A DNA stretch of 64,000 nt from Alviniconcha marisindica (taxonomy: Eukaryota > Mollusca > Gastropoda > Provannidae). This document shows positions 46,756 to 60,000 of this stretch, in pieces. The notes below the pieces were generated by a model. That model was not told where the DNA came from, did not search any database, and was given only the letters and a program-made list of their open reading frames with translations. A program made the position numbers and the translations under genes. Positions within the stretch are counted from its first letter, which is position 1. Every line of letters begins with the position of its first letter. Location: contig JABMCL010001376.1 of the NCBI GenBank assembly GCA_018857735.1, forward strand, positions 372,501 through 436,500, given 5' to 3'.

Positions 46756-49700
46756 TTAACGCACTAAATCACCATTTTCTGTTGCATTTACATCGATATT
46801 CAGACTTGGGAGCTCAGTTTCCTGTGCTCTGGTGTCATGCATCACATAATGCTTTTGCAGGTACAAACGAGACAAAGCCAGTAGGAAGAGAAACACCCCA
46901 AGGCTTAAGACCGACTGCGCAAGCAGAAGGTAGGAGAACCACATGGGGGTCAACTGCTGCATCAAATACCCTAGAATGATAGGGTTGACCATTGTGCCTG
47001 ATGACGAAGCAATGAGTATGCTAGATGCCACCCGACCCGTCACTCGCACTAATTCTTCTTCCATCCACGTAAACCCAGTTGGAAAAGTGGCAGCCATGGA
47101 AACCCCTACAAAAACAGAACACACCCAAATGCCCGTACCAATTCCGTAGTAGGAGAACAAGAGAAAGGCAAGCATGGAGGTCACCAAAGACAAACAGCTG
47201 AAGAGCAGAAGTTTCACAGAAGACATAGCATGAACAGCAAATATAGACAGAAAACGACCCGTCGCAAATGAGGCCCAAAACACTGAAGTGACCTGAGCTC
47301 CGGCGGACTTACTCCAGTGAAGTTGTTTAACAACAAATGTGGACAAATAGGACGCGAATGTGTCCTCCACACAGCAATACACGAAGTAAAAGACACACAA
47401 AGTAAACTGGACAAACAGAAACAGCGCAGGAGGCAGCGGCTGCTTATTTTCCTTCTTCTCATCCACGTGGGTCTGCCTTTTCTTCTGCGCCCTCTCAGTG
47501 AACACCTGAACAATATGTGGAATAACAATCAGCAAAATAATGCTACCCGAGATGAGGTATGCATAATGGACATCCGTGGTGAGGGGCAATGTGACAATGG
47601 TGGAATTATCAATGATATTTGATGTCTCCCAAGTGACGGTAGAATTCAGTGGGCTGGCAGTTGAGCTGTCAAAGTCGGGAGTTGCTGAGATGGCGCTGTC
47701 CAAACTGTCCTCTGGGTTTGGTGTGAGGAATGGTTCAGTGGCCAGTGGACCAACAACGCCACCCAAGGCGAAGAGAAAGTGGATGAACTGCATCGCCATC
47801 TCTCCCTCCTTGCCCCAGATACGCACCAACTCAGCATTGCCAGCTGAAAACATTAAAGGATGACTGCAGCCTCAAATGTATTTCATTTAAAGAATACATT
47901 ACAATCATTTGTAAATGCAAAGAGGTAATTTTGATGTGATGTGTGCAGCTTGATGTCAGTTGGATTTCTTGTGTATTTATTTATCAATGACTTTTTACCC
48001 CAATATTTGCTACTGTTGTAATTCAATGATGTTTTATGATTGGTGTGAATGTGTGGTGAGTGTCCTTGGCACCACAAACGATGTTTTATGATTGGTGTGA
48101 ATGTGTGGTGAGTGTCCTTGGCACCACAAAACATTCCTAGTGCAATTGTATAATTCAGTTAATTGACACTTAGCAATACACTTAGTTGTATTGTAAACCA
48201 ATACTGCAATACAGTTGTATTGTAAACCAATATTGCTAACAATGTAGTGGTCTTACACACAATTTCTCATGCCCACTGCCACTGTTCAAAAAGATGTGCA
48301 TTCAACTCTACAATTAGTAAACATGCATGCTCAGTAAACCTGTACAGAAACACAATTTAAGCCTAGTAGTAATACCATCATCCCAATCCTTTTCCAATTC
48401 ACATGCACTGTCACAACTCTTCATAATGTGTGTCACATATCATCAGCAAGGGAAGGCACAAGCCGCATGGAACAAAGCACACTGTGGATTCAAGATCAGA
48501 GGTTGCTAGTATGAACCTTGGCAGTACCCCCAACTCACCAAGTGGTCAGTTTGGTCTAGTATTTCTGGTGAGGTGGAGAATACTACATGTAGGCATGCCG
48601 ATGCTGAAGATCTCAGGACAACAGAAACATACTGACCCCATAATAATTTGTAGAAACTGCACCAACATTAGAAATAGCTAAAATGTTAAATAAATACTAA
48701 CCACAGCTGTTCTCCCTTAGGAAAAGCAATCAAGATTTTCCACACAAAAATTCTAAGAGGAGACCATGCAGTGTAAAAAAAAAAAAAAATGCCAACACTC
48801 AATCAGCTAAAGAAATGGAGGCAATGTATTCCTGCTGAATAAACTAACAGTAATAATACAGGACAGTTTAGGTTACCCCAAGAACATCCCCTTGAAACAC
48901 TACAGAAGTAAATAACACACAGTAAACTCTGTTAGTGGGGGAGGGGAATGACAGAACAGCAGAGGGGAGAACTTCTTGCCAGCATATAGCTGGCCAAGAT
49001 AAAAATGAAGACTGACACTAGCGACAGACCAATTGCTGACCTGTATCGAGCCCTCCACCAAAGACAGAAACAACAAAGTGGACTGCAATCATCATGCCAT
49101 AGATGGAACACCAGGGTAGCGCTACTGTGGTGACTGCCAGCCCCAACACGGTCAGCAGCAGGAGCAGTGACTTGTTCAGTTTGTCGTACACCATGCCTGC
49201 CACCAGCGAGCCCACCAGGTAGCCCACAGACGATGCAGTGAAGAAAAAGGAGGCTGCTTTCACATCAGTGTGAGTGATGATCTGAAGGTCCAGGAAGGAG
49301 GGACCTCGCTGGCCAATTGCAAAGCCCTGCGACAAAAAACACTAGTGTCAATACTGTATATTATGTATTATATTTGAGCAAAGCCAACACGCAGTCAGAA
49401 CACTTCATCTAGAAGAATTTGAAAGAAACATCAATTTTTACATCAAGATTTTAATTTAATTTGTTGTTGTTGTAGTCATACAATTTAACAATAACAGTAC
49501 CTGCTTTGGGGCAAGGGTCATTAAAACCAAATTAAACATAATTATGATAATGCTCAAGATATAAGACCCCCCTCCCCCCTTCCACCCCTCTGAAAAATAA
49601 CAACAAACTGCAAGTGCAAACGGAATAATAGATGATTTTACACAGTTCATAATATTATACAGTTGCATTCAATGCAACAAAGCAAACAAAACTATGTACA

Positions 49701-49898
49701 CACCAGTGCCCAGAATGAGGTTCCTAACCAGATGGTTCGCCAACATTTTCTCCTGTATTCACGATTTTTCAACTTCTCCTTGAAGCTGATGTTCTGGTTT
49801 GGTGGATCTTTGTCTGCATCAGCACTTTGTGTTGGATTTTCAAATCCTTCCAAAGCCTTCATCGCACCAATTCCTTCGCCAGCTGCCGTCCCTGACAT
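46756..49898 (-). CDS. Sodium-dependent glucose transporter 1-like (MFSD4B-like), paralogue B
   Basis: Three exons, 49898-49704, 49326-49041 and 47843-46756, join in the same phases as copy A and encode 522 codons plus stop. The middle exon is 286 bp in both and its protein is roughly four-fifths identical by eye (GFAIGQRGPSFLDLQ, SVGYLVGSLVAGMVYDKLNK). The segment AGNAELVRIWGKEG parallels NaGLT1. The large loop has N-x-S/T sites (NSTV, NSTI). The start MSGTAAGEGIGAMK is chosen because copy A begins at the equivalent place; an in-frame upstream ATG (49994) would add a hydrophobic stretch and lies across likely leader sequence. It ends ATENGDLVR. Same predicted role as copy A; divergent diets of substrate are possible but not visible here. 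Confidence 0.88.
48020..48130. repeat. Two-copy ~51-bp tandem repeat
   Basis: GATGTTTTATGATTGGTGTG...GTGAGTGTCCTTGGCACCAC occurs twice in the 47844-49040 intron, which shows no coding signal. Confidence 0.9.
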
Positions 49899-51498
49899 CT
49901 TGATTCTTATTTCAGATCTGAATAACATAACATTAACAAACAATAAATATACAAGAAGTGAGATGTTATGCTGTAATTTGTAAAGTGTGCACACGCTTGA
50001 GACTTGAAGTTGAACACCCTGTAGGGGAGTCAGAGAACAATATTACACAGTTCCAGACAGAGCAACTCTTTCAGTGTCTGGTTGTTGTTGTTTTTTTTTT
50101 TTATCCTCACATGGACTCAGAAAACATACATACACGGCGAAACGCTTTGGAAACGAGCGTTTGTGAAAAACTTACTTTTCAATCGAATCAATGGATCGTC
50201 AGCCCTTTGTGGAAGAATATGCTCTGTCGTCAGCGACTCTTACAGGAATGGCCGTAAGGAAATGAAAAGATCTCTTATCTGCTTGGTGGTGAAAGCGGTT
50301 CCGTTTTCCAGGTTAACCAGAGCAGTACGTTGGTAACCCAGTGCTTTGCAAAGTTCTGAAAAAATTAAGAATAAACTGTGTTATCTCCGATTATTTATAA
50401 GCTAGTGGAGTAGTGTGCCACTGCAGTGTACTCAGTTGATGTATGCCCATGGTGCAATTCTGGGTCTCCACATCCAAAACTGGGGTAATATATAAGGAGG
50501 CGTTCGGAAATTTCTGGGACATTTTAAACACTGACACCAAGACGCGTCACATGAGGGACATAGGTCGAAAATCAGCATCACCTCTTTTTAAACTCTGTCA
50601 CATGCTCACATTGCACCTACGTGAGCACACGGGAAACTACGGCACCACGGTGTCAGGTTCAATTTGATCCCGGTCGATTTTTTCTTCGTCTTCAGTCCAG
50701 TGTTTCCGTGGGCGGAAAAACTGTTTGTAAAGTGAGTAAATTTGTGATGCTTGTTCTTCGTCGTGTGCGACATTTTATGACGTACATTGTCACTGATCTT
50801 CCAAGTTAAGCGCTTCAGCTCTGAGACACCTGAAACCATACACGCTGGTGACAGGGGCCGGGCTTGGGCGGTGAGAGTAATTTAGTTAAGACAGATAAGG
50901 TATGTTTTATGGCATATACCTGAAATTTCATTATACTATTTGGCCAGAGCTAGAGAGAGGCTAGCTGCATAGATCGATGAGGCTGGAGGCCGACTGAACA
51001 CCCGAGACGAGGAGATCTGATACTGAGAAACTTGCGAAACTTTAATAATCAGCCGATTTGACATGGAGACCACCCAAGAAACTGAAAAGAAGCCGGAAAA
51101 GAAGGAAAAAAAGAGAGAGAAACAAACCACCACCACCCCTCTCCCTCTACACAGAGTAAAAGAATAACGCTGAAGTGAGGCCGGTTGTACAACAAACACT
51201 CGGAACTTATCACTGAAATTTATGAACTGGTAGTCTCAGTCGTTACTGACTGGACAGTTATACAAAATTGTTTATTTAGTTGCTGTTACCGTTTGCTCTG
51301 TGCACAGACAAATATCATCTATGTACCAGTCACATCTTAGATAATACCAAAACAAAACTGATCACATCTTTTATTCATAATGGTATGTTTAAAAAAAAAC
51401 CATTTGTTTGAGACAGCCCCTCTGTACCCGCAGGCACCGCCTTGACAACATTGATTTCCTGTGTCCTTGACTTCAGTCTGCTGTCTTTCACCGGCAAC
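49899..51498. other. Divergent intergenic region between MFSD4B-like B and GOT1
   Basis: 1.6 kb with no recognisable exon. It must hold both promoters. The part near 50580-50720 is somewhat CpG-richer. No TATA box or known element was identified other than the TISU motif at the GOT1 start. Confidence 0.5.
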
Positions 51499-51506
51499 AT
51501 GGCGTC
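51495..51506 (+). promoter_or_regulatory. GOT1: TISU-like initiator at the GOT1 start codon
   Basis: CAACATGGCGTC matches the TISU consensus SAASATGGCGGC at 11 of 12 positions. In vertebrates TISU acts both as a YY1-dependent core promoter element and as an initiator for mRNAs with very short 5' UTRs. Confidence 0.55.
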
Positions 51507-54284
51507 GGTCTTCATCGATGTGAAAATGGCAACAGAAATTGAGGTGTTCGCCCTCACCAGAAGATATAATGAAGACACATTTCCTAACAAAGTCAATCTG
51601 GGCGTTGGAGGTATGTGCTTCGTTGCAAATTCAGTTGTTTCATTGCCCCAATTTGGACTTTGTTACGGAAGGATGGGTACACTTTGCTCTTCACAGTGAA
51701 AGGCATTGAAGGTCGCTTTGAGTTCAAAATAAAGATCAGCTTCACTTCTTCTTCCATTAAGAATTTAAGCATGTACCTTTGTTCTTGAAGATTCTGTTAC
51801 TGTCAACGGGTTGGGGGAAAAACAGACCGCAAAAATAGAAAAAGAAAAAAGAAGATGAATTCTTCTAAGTGAAAACCACGACCGGAACGATTCGGCGAGG
51901 GCACACTCGAACCATACATGTGCGTGTGTGTGTATGGGGTGTGGGTGGAGCGGGGTGGGGGGGGGGGGGGGGGTAAGTAAGTAAGCAGTTCGGTGTTTTA
52001 CGCCCGGGGGGAGGGAAAGGGGTGATATGACACTTATTAAATGCTTGGAGGGGGCTTGGTGTAAATTGAGGAAAAAAGGAATACCATCTTCTTCTTTTTT
52101 TCTTCTTCTTCAGTCGGACGCCCACAGGCACATTGATAGTGACAAAATCGGAATTTAGATGACTGTGGACATTCCACAGAAGAAGAAGAAAAAGTTACTG
52201 GGAGCTATGTACATTTTAAACAGGGCCTTTAACAAGTTAAGCATGATATAACTCTTACAATTTATAATGATTATGATAATTTGTAAATGTTTGCCACCTC
52301 ATTGTTTTACAATGTCATTCTTAACATTTAGAATTGCCAAGCCTGTCTGTAATGAACTGATGATATTTGTTCCCGATTATTACACAAAATTTATGTTTTT
52401 AAAAGCCAAATGACTTTTATTTAAGTGTTAACAGTATAACACAGAAATGTGATGTTTTTACTATTGGCTATTAGTAATTACATTATTAGTCTAATTAGAT
52501 CTATGCAGGTAAGTGCACCGACCACCACATTCTTTCCCCGGTTATTATCCTTATAGAACTTTGAACTTCTATTAATACTGATATAATGCCATTTTGATTG
52601 GCAGCAAGTGTGGTGTAATATGATAATCCATTGTTTATATTGTATTATTTTCCATCTGTTATTAATTTGTTTGTACTACATATTGTAGTGCACTTTGTGT
52701 ATTTTAGTTGGGAACAGGAGGTAATTGAATACATTTTTAACGCGATTAACTGTTATGATTTTTTTTTAAAGTGTATAAAACTTTTTAGGTAGGACCAGCC
52801 TCTCTTTAGCGCTGGGTAACATGGTCGTCGCGAGGCAAATATTGCTCATTTTCAACTTGTCGTATCTGCCTTGTTTTGTGCAGTTTGTCAATAAAAACTA
52901 CTGTCAGGCAAAAAATGATCTTTTTACGACCTGTTGATGCCATTATTTTGTGCGTGAATGATGTATTGTGAGTTTGGAAGAAGTTTTAATAAACACACCA
53001 AGCGGTCGGAAACCGAGCGTGGTTCTGACGTCGAAAGTCAGATGTGCGAGGTCGGAAAACGGTTGTGTTCGGAAAACCTGTTGGGAACTTTTACAAGAAA
53101 AACGTACACATATGAAGTTAATATTTTTAGAAAGAGGAATTCCCGTAGATTTATCCGTTATAAAATTCGTTAAAATTCATCGTTTTCGTCTGCAGCAAAA
53201 ATTGAGTGGAAAAAATGTTAATTTTTACCGTACATTTACACCAAGAAAGTTTGAATGCACCATATTCAATTTGGTATCACTGGAAAGACGAATTTTCGCT
53301 CTTTAAAACGGTGTATCGTTTGTAAGTAAGTAAACATGGTGCTTAACGTCCACCATGTGTATCGTTTGATCCGGAAGCGAGTTCTTGTAGGAGTTCCCGT
53401 GCAACGGAAAGTGGAGACCCCGTAGATTTTGTCGTCTGCTCGAGTTGCGCGATCGCTAAAGTCTGCGACTACGCGAGCGGCGCAAAAGATGTTCATCCTG
53501 GAGGAATTGGAAAGAAACCGTGGTACGTTTTTTATTTTAGCGATAACTAAGTGAATTTCCAACCCAACCATAACTGTATTTTTGTGCTGTTTACATCTCT
53601 TTGAATGCAGTTGAAGCAAATTCGTTGTGGTCTGGTCGCAGTTTGAACAACATTACAGAGTTATCTCCTCATTATTTCCTCCGAAATGCAAACTGCTGTA
53701 AAAGTAGTAATTTCTTTCCCCGTAAATCCGAATTGACAAAAAACTGATGTATGGTGTATGTTCTTAACAGTGAATTTTTTTTTTAAAGGAAATTTAGCAA
53801 GTGAATGATTTTTTAAAAATATATTTGTTTTTCTTGTCAGGGACAATAACTCTGATTTAGCTAGCAGACGATGCAGTCACGAACCAATATGTTGTTTTTT
53901 TTTACCGTAGATCTGCTCATCTAGACAAAACAAAATAAAAGCGAGCCACCAGCCAAAATTAATGGTATATTGAGAGTTTGGAATTGTATTTGCTTCTGAT
54001 GAATTAATTTCTTCTTTTTCCCCCATCTTCTTTCTCTTCCACCTTTTGTGCACATGGAAGACCTGGCACACTGGCTCAAAATTACATGATTCTTTCAATC
54101 TTTGTATATAATAATAATAATAATTACAAGGGGGGATTTAAAAAAAGAGAAGTAATAATGACAAGTTTTTTTGTTTTTTGTTTAACATTTTACAAGCATG
54201 ATTGACAAGACAGACTATGGTAACAAGACAGAAGTAACTAAGTCAATAAGAAAGACTGAACAGGAAACAAAATGAAAGAAATAA

Positions 54285-54350
<66 letters not shown>

Positions 54351-57014
54351 CAAGAGACACATCAAATGTGGGGGTGGGAGGGGGTGGGGGAAATAAAATA
54401 ACTCGCAGAGCAACATTAAATACAGTTTTGAGCATGTCAATTTTTAAATGTCATTGAAATGGGACTCCAATTTTTGTTAATTTCCTTAATAATCCAGGCC
54501 TTTTATCTAAGGTAGGGAAGTTTTTTGTTTTTAAATATTGTCAATAATGGCTAGAGCGACTCCAGTTGGGGTTTTGCTTCTGGGATTGTTTCAGTAGCTG
54601 AGACTGGTAGGAGTTGTCAAATACCTGAAAATTAGTTCTTGTCTGCTTCCTTTTGTTTGTACCTTTCTGATTTATTTATTTCTCAAGTTATTACTGCATG
54701 ATTCACACAAAGTCAAGTAAGTGTTATTTACAACTAAACTTCAGAATTTGATGATTTAATCGGTAAGTATTAAGTGTTAGTGTGCTTTTTATGTTGAAAT
54801 AAATCTTTTTTACCTGTTTGTTTATATATTTCTTTGTTAATGATTTCAGAGGATGATCAGTTTCATCATTTTGAGGAGAGAATTGGTCCTAGAAAGTGAG
54901 GCAGGCCCCAACATCTACCAAGAGGCCACACTTAGACTGCAGTTTTTAACATCATTTCCTCATTCAAACAAGTCTACATATATATCTCAAATTTGCCTAA
55001 ATTTCCTTATGTTGTGCATTTTCCATCTCTGATCAATGCTGAATCTGCAGATACCAGAACCATGGCTGTATCTCTTTCCATTCCAGAGTTTGGTTTGCTT
55101 TAATGCTATTACCATCAAAGATTCGCGGGATATTTCACCCTTTTTTCTCATGGAAACTTGCCTCTGTAGGTAAAATTTAGCTTGCACTTCTTTAGACTTG
55201 TGAATTTGTATTGTCTGATTAATGCTGAATCAGTTGATACCAGAATTATGGTTGTACCTTTTTCCATTCCCATGTTATGTTTGATCTTGTCACAGTACCA
55301 TCAAAGATTGGTGATCGGACAGTGTCAGAATGAGTGATTTTTCCATTTTTGGCACTTTGCATCTCCAATATTTGAATAAGGATGACTACTGAAAAAATTG
55401 TGTTTAGTCTATGTAGTGCAGACACTGTGTAAAACAAGTTGGGTGGATGTGTGACCAATAGTTTTTATGCAGAGCCATACAAAAATGGCATTTTGTAAAA
55501 TGTGCGTAAAATGCCTAAAATGGTGATTATTTGAAGGGTGATATCTCAAAAAATATTATAGATAAATTAATGAAATTTGGCCTGTGTACTTGCCTTGTGA
55601 CCCTCTTTAACATCACATATTAATGGATGCATTGCTTGCTTTTCAAAATTTGGCTGGACCTACCTCCTAAAACTTCTTCTGAAGTTAAGGCTTAGTAATG
55701 CAAAAACTAATACTAAAAGATAATGTTTCAGGTATGTGTGTTCTGGAACACAAAGCCAGAATTTGCACAGTTCAGAAATTGAGTGGCTCAAAGTTGGATT
55801 TTTTTCAGAAAATTAGTGCCAGTTCCATAATCACCTGAAGTGCCTGCTAAATTCTGAAATTGCATTCTTCACTAAGTTGGAATGATTTTGTGGCTGGAAT
55901 TTTACTTTATTTCTCCCAGTGGCATGATACATTGAGTGACAATACTTAGATGAACAGAGTGTTATTTGAAGGGTCAAACTTTTTTCTTTCTTTTTCTCTT
56001 TGACTTTAAAGCCAAGCTTCTCTTCTTGGCAGTTTTTTGGGGATGTGCATTAATTCTATATAGTAAGCATTAAGTTACTCCCCTTGTGCAGGAAGTGAGG
56101 TGATCAACCAAAAGACAATGAAAGAAAAATTATGGGAAAATCTGAATGTTTTATTGTTAAATTGGATGGTAATTTATTAAGTGTAAAATGTTTTCTTTGC
56201 ATGAAATGGAGCCCAGTAATATTTCTGCACTATATTTTAAAGGTGCCAAAGCAGCAAAACACTGGTTAAATCCCAAGTGATCTGGCCCAGGGTTGGCTTT
56301 GTTTGTTCTTGTTTCAGTAACCGGCCAACTTATCTAGTACTAAATTTTCATTTCACAACATGCAGTTGGATAATGGGTCAACCAAATTCACCTTTTTCAA
56401 GTACTGCATGATCTGTTCATAGTTTGTGTCACTCTCACAGTCATAGTCAGCAAACTCAAACTGAAAAACACATCAGCTCCCTCTGCAGGTACCTCACAGA
56501 AGATGCAACAAAACAGCTGGTAACTACTTGTGCATTGTCTAGATTAGGCTATTGCAGTTCTCTTCTTTAGTTCTTATGGGCACTCCTAACTCTGTTATTC
56601 AACCAGTTCAAAAAGTTCACAGTACTGCTGCATACCTTAATCTCAGAGCATCACACCATCAAAGCCACACACCTCTTATACAGAACTTCACTGAATGTTT
56701 CTGAAGAAATCCAACACAATACTGCTTTCATGTGTTAAACGCAGTCACAGGTTGTTCCTCTCTTGTCTGTTTGAACTACTGCACCTTTACAGCCCTTCCT
56801 GCTCGCTTGGTTCTTTATCAGACACACATGCTTCCACCACAAAACCCATAGCTTTTGTATATTCTCTCATTTTGGTCCCCACATGTGGAACAGTCTCCTC
56901 CAAGACATCAGGCACTCTACTACTTTCTCTTCCTTCAAAAACAAACTCGAGACATTTCTCTTCTGCAAGTATTTTAATTAGGCAGCACTGTCCTTCACCC
57001 CTAACAGTCTGTAT

Positions 57015-57086
<72 letters not shown>

Positions 57087-60000
57087 GCACATGGTCAGTT
57101 ATTTTGGAACCATGTTGATGTGTACATTATGTGTGAGTTGTTTGTTAAATTCATAACAGTCTCTACGTGATGTACATTATACATGTATGTTCTGTTATGT
57201 TTGTATTGTTCAGTGCTGTGAGCTGTAGGGTAGGAGCTTTAGAAATTTCCATTATTATTATCATGAATTGATAATGTGGTCACCTGCTGTGTCCCACCAT
57301 GATGGTGATTGAGGTCATGGTTGGTTCTGGAATGAGGCAGCTCAATTCTGGAATCGGCACTCATTTTAGGAGTTTTGGCTTTGAGCAGCTTGATTCTGGA
57401 ATCAAGCAAATTCTTACTTTGCTTGGAACCTGTACATTTCTGCTGGTCACTCTCAGTATGGCTTGCTTTGATCAAGAGCTGTTACATGCTGTTTGCTTGA
57501 GGGGAGGGGGGCGTCTCTTGAGATTGGGTAATGGGGTACTGTGTACTAGGGGTCTCTTGAGGCTGGGTAATAGGGCGTCTGGCACTGGCTTGGATAGACT
57601 GAACAGCCTTGACCCTACTCTGGCAGGCTGCCAAAGATAAGATAGGAATTTTTCTCAGCTGAACTACATGCTAAAGCCTGGATGACCATGGGAATGAATG
57701 AGTAAACGTCAATTAAATGACAACACTGAATTTTAAATTAATTAAATTAATTAAAATTAATTAAAGTAAACGTCAATTAAATTTTAACACTGAAGCAATG
57801 ATTGTTAAATGACAACATACTGAAGCAATGATTGTTCTTTTAAATAAGATGTCTGTCTATTGTTCTGTCTGTCTGCCATTTGTATTGCATTGGAGCTCTT
57901 TTGTCTGGTATTCTCTCTCTCTGCCATTTGTATTGGAGCTCTTCTGTCTGGTGTTCTGTCTGTCTGCCATTTGTATTGGAGCTCTTCTGTCTGGTGTTCT
58001 GTCTGTCTGCCATTTGTATTGGAGCTCTTCTGTCTGGTGTTCTGTCTGTCTGCCATTTGTATTGGAGCTCTTCTGTCTGGTGTTCTATCTGCCTGCCATT
58101 TGTATGGGAGCTTTTCTGTCTGGTGGTCTACTGTCTGCCATTTGTATGGGAGCTCTTCTGTCTGGTGTTCTGTCTGCCATTTGTATTGGAGCTCTTCTGT
58201 CTGGTGTTCTCTATCTCTGCCATTTGTATTGGAGCATCTGCTAGATGCCATTAAATGATTAATGTGGAAAACAGGTTGCTGTATACATCATTATAGATTA
58301 TATATATTATTGTTTGGTGCCCAGTTTTCAAAATACAACCATGGCTCTTCCACTGAGTAATTTAAAAACACACACATTATTACTGTTAGCAGCATTACAA
58401 TTGAACCATATCCACAATAATGTTTGTGATTCACAGCAGTTCACTGTGTAAACAATATATATATATGCCTGTGACTTGTGATCCACTGAGAAAAATTAAA
58501 ATAAATCAATCCTGAAGTTTATGTTTGCCAACATTTTTTGTTGCATGATATCAAGCTTATCGCACGGATGAGGGTAAGCCATGGGTGCTGCCAATGGTGA
58601 AGACGGTGGAGAACCAGATTGCAACGGACTTGACCTTGAACCATGAATACCTCCCTGTTGCGGGACTCCCTGCCTTCCGCACAGCAGCATGCGCTCTGGT
58701 CCTGGGCAAAGACAACCCAGCGATCCTGAAAAACAGGGTAAGTTATTTGAAAATGGAGTTTTGAAGGAGGTGGGTGATAGTGCTGTTTTCAACATTGGCA
58801 CAGGTATTTCAGTTTAGCTTGAGCCTTGGTGCCGTACAGGCATAGCTGTGTCATATATATATATATATATATAACGGAGGGCTCTTAAAAGTAAGACTTT
58901 ATATCATGAAATGGGATTGGGCTTGCGTTTTTAATTCTGTGTTTAGACATTTTCCATGAAAAATTGTGTTAAGAGCCATTTATTAATTAAAGCTGCACAG
59001 TAGGTCATGAATAAGTTCTTATCAGTCATTTTTGAATAACCTACTGAGACTGCTGGATGCAATGGTACTGGAGAGAAAAAAGGTCCCAACACATTCTCAT
59101 ATTAGAAGCAGGGGTCGTGCTCATTGCAACATTTTGCGTAAATATTGCATTTTTCGGGTGCCATACGCATTTTAGCCACATCGCTGCGACACCGTATGCA
59201 AAATGACAACACTGATTAAACAAGTTATGCCTCACTGGTGGATGCCGCGCCACTCAACACTAGATCTACTTGCAAACTCAGTGTCATCTCAGCTGTTAAG
59301 TCCAGTCAATGAAGGGCGGAATCTGGACAGCGAAATAAATGCATAACTCCCTGTAAGCTACCGTAATTTTTGGACTATTAGGCGACGGTGAAACTTTTCC
59401 TAAAATCTTATGCATGTGCCTTATAGTCGGTAGTGCCCTGTTTGTGAATAAACTTCGCATTCTTTTCTGAAAAAAGAAAACGATTAATTTGAAACCGAAT
59501 TCTTTAACGAACCCGTATAGATCTGGAAGAAGATTGGTTCCCGTATCAAACTGGCGGCCAGACATTTTGCTGAACTGATCAATGATATTTTCTGGTCAGT
59601 TGATGGAGGACACGATCCCAGATATGGAATTTGGAACCAAGCAGTATGCCTACTTTGTCAGCAAGTAATATTATCAGCATTTACTCAAAGGTAGAAGACT
59701 ACGAAATCGAAAATAAAACACACGTCGACACTGAATACAAATGAGAGAAAATGGCGGCAGTCTCGACTTCAACTTCATCTCGTTACTAAATCCCGCGGTA
59801 GACGAGAACTGGGTTTACTGACATCGTCTGCTGCAGTTCTTCCTTGAAAATGATGCTGTGTACGAAGTTCCGATCTGTTCAAACTTTTTCTGTGACCGGC
59901 AAATTTACTCAACATTACCATATTTTTTGTGCACGGATCGACCTTCTTTTTACTATTTTCGTCTGCTCACGTTATAGACCGTGAGCTACAATCAGGTTAC

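Noticed and set aside
52958..53306. Overlapping 71- and 112-codon frames in GOT1 intron 1
   Set aside because: Two frames open over the same bases, no recognisable domain and no splice partners.
57805..58258. Open frames of 124-148 codons on both strands
   Set aside because: All are translations of the ~45-bp minisatellite.
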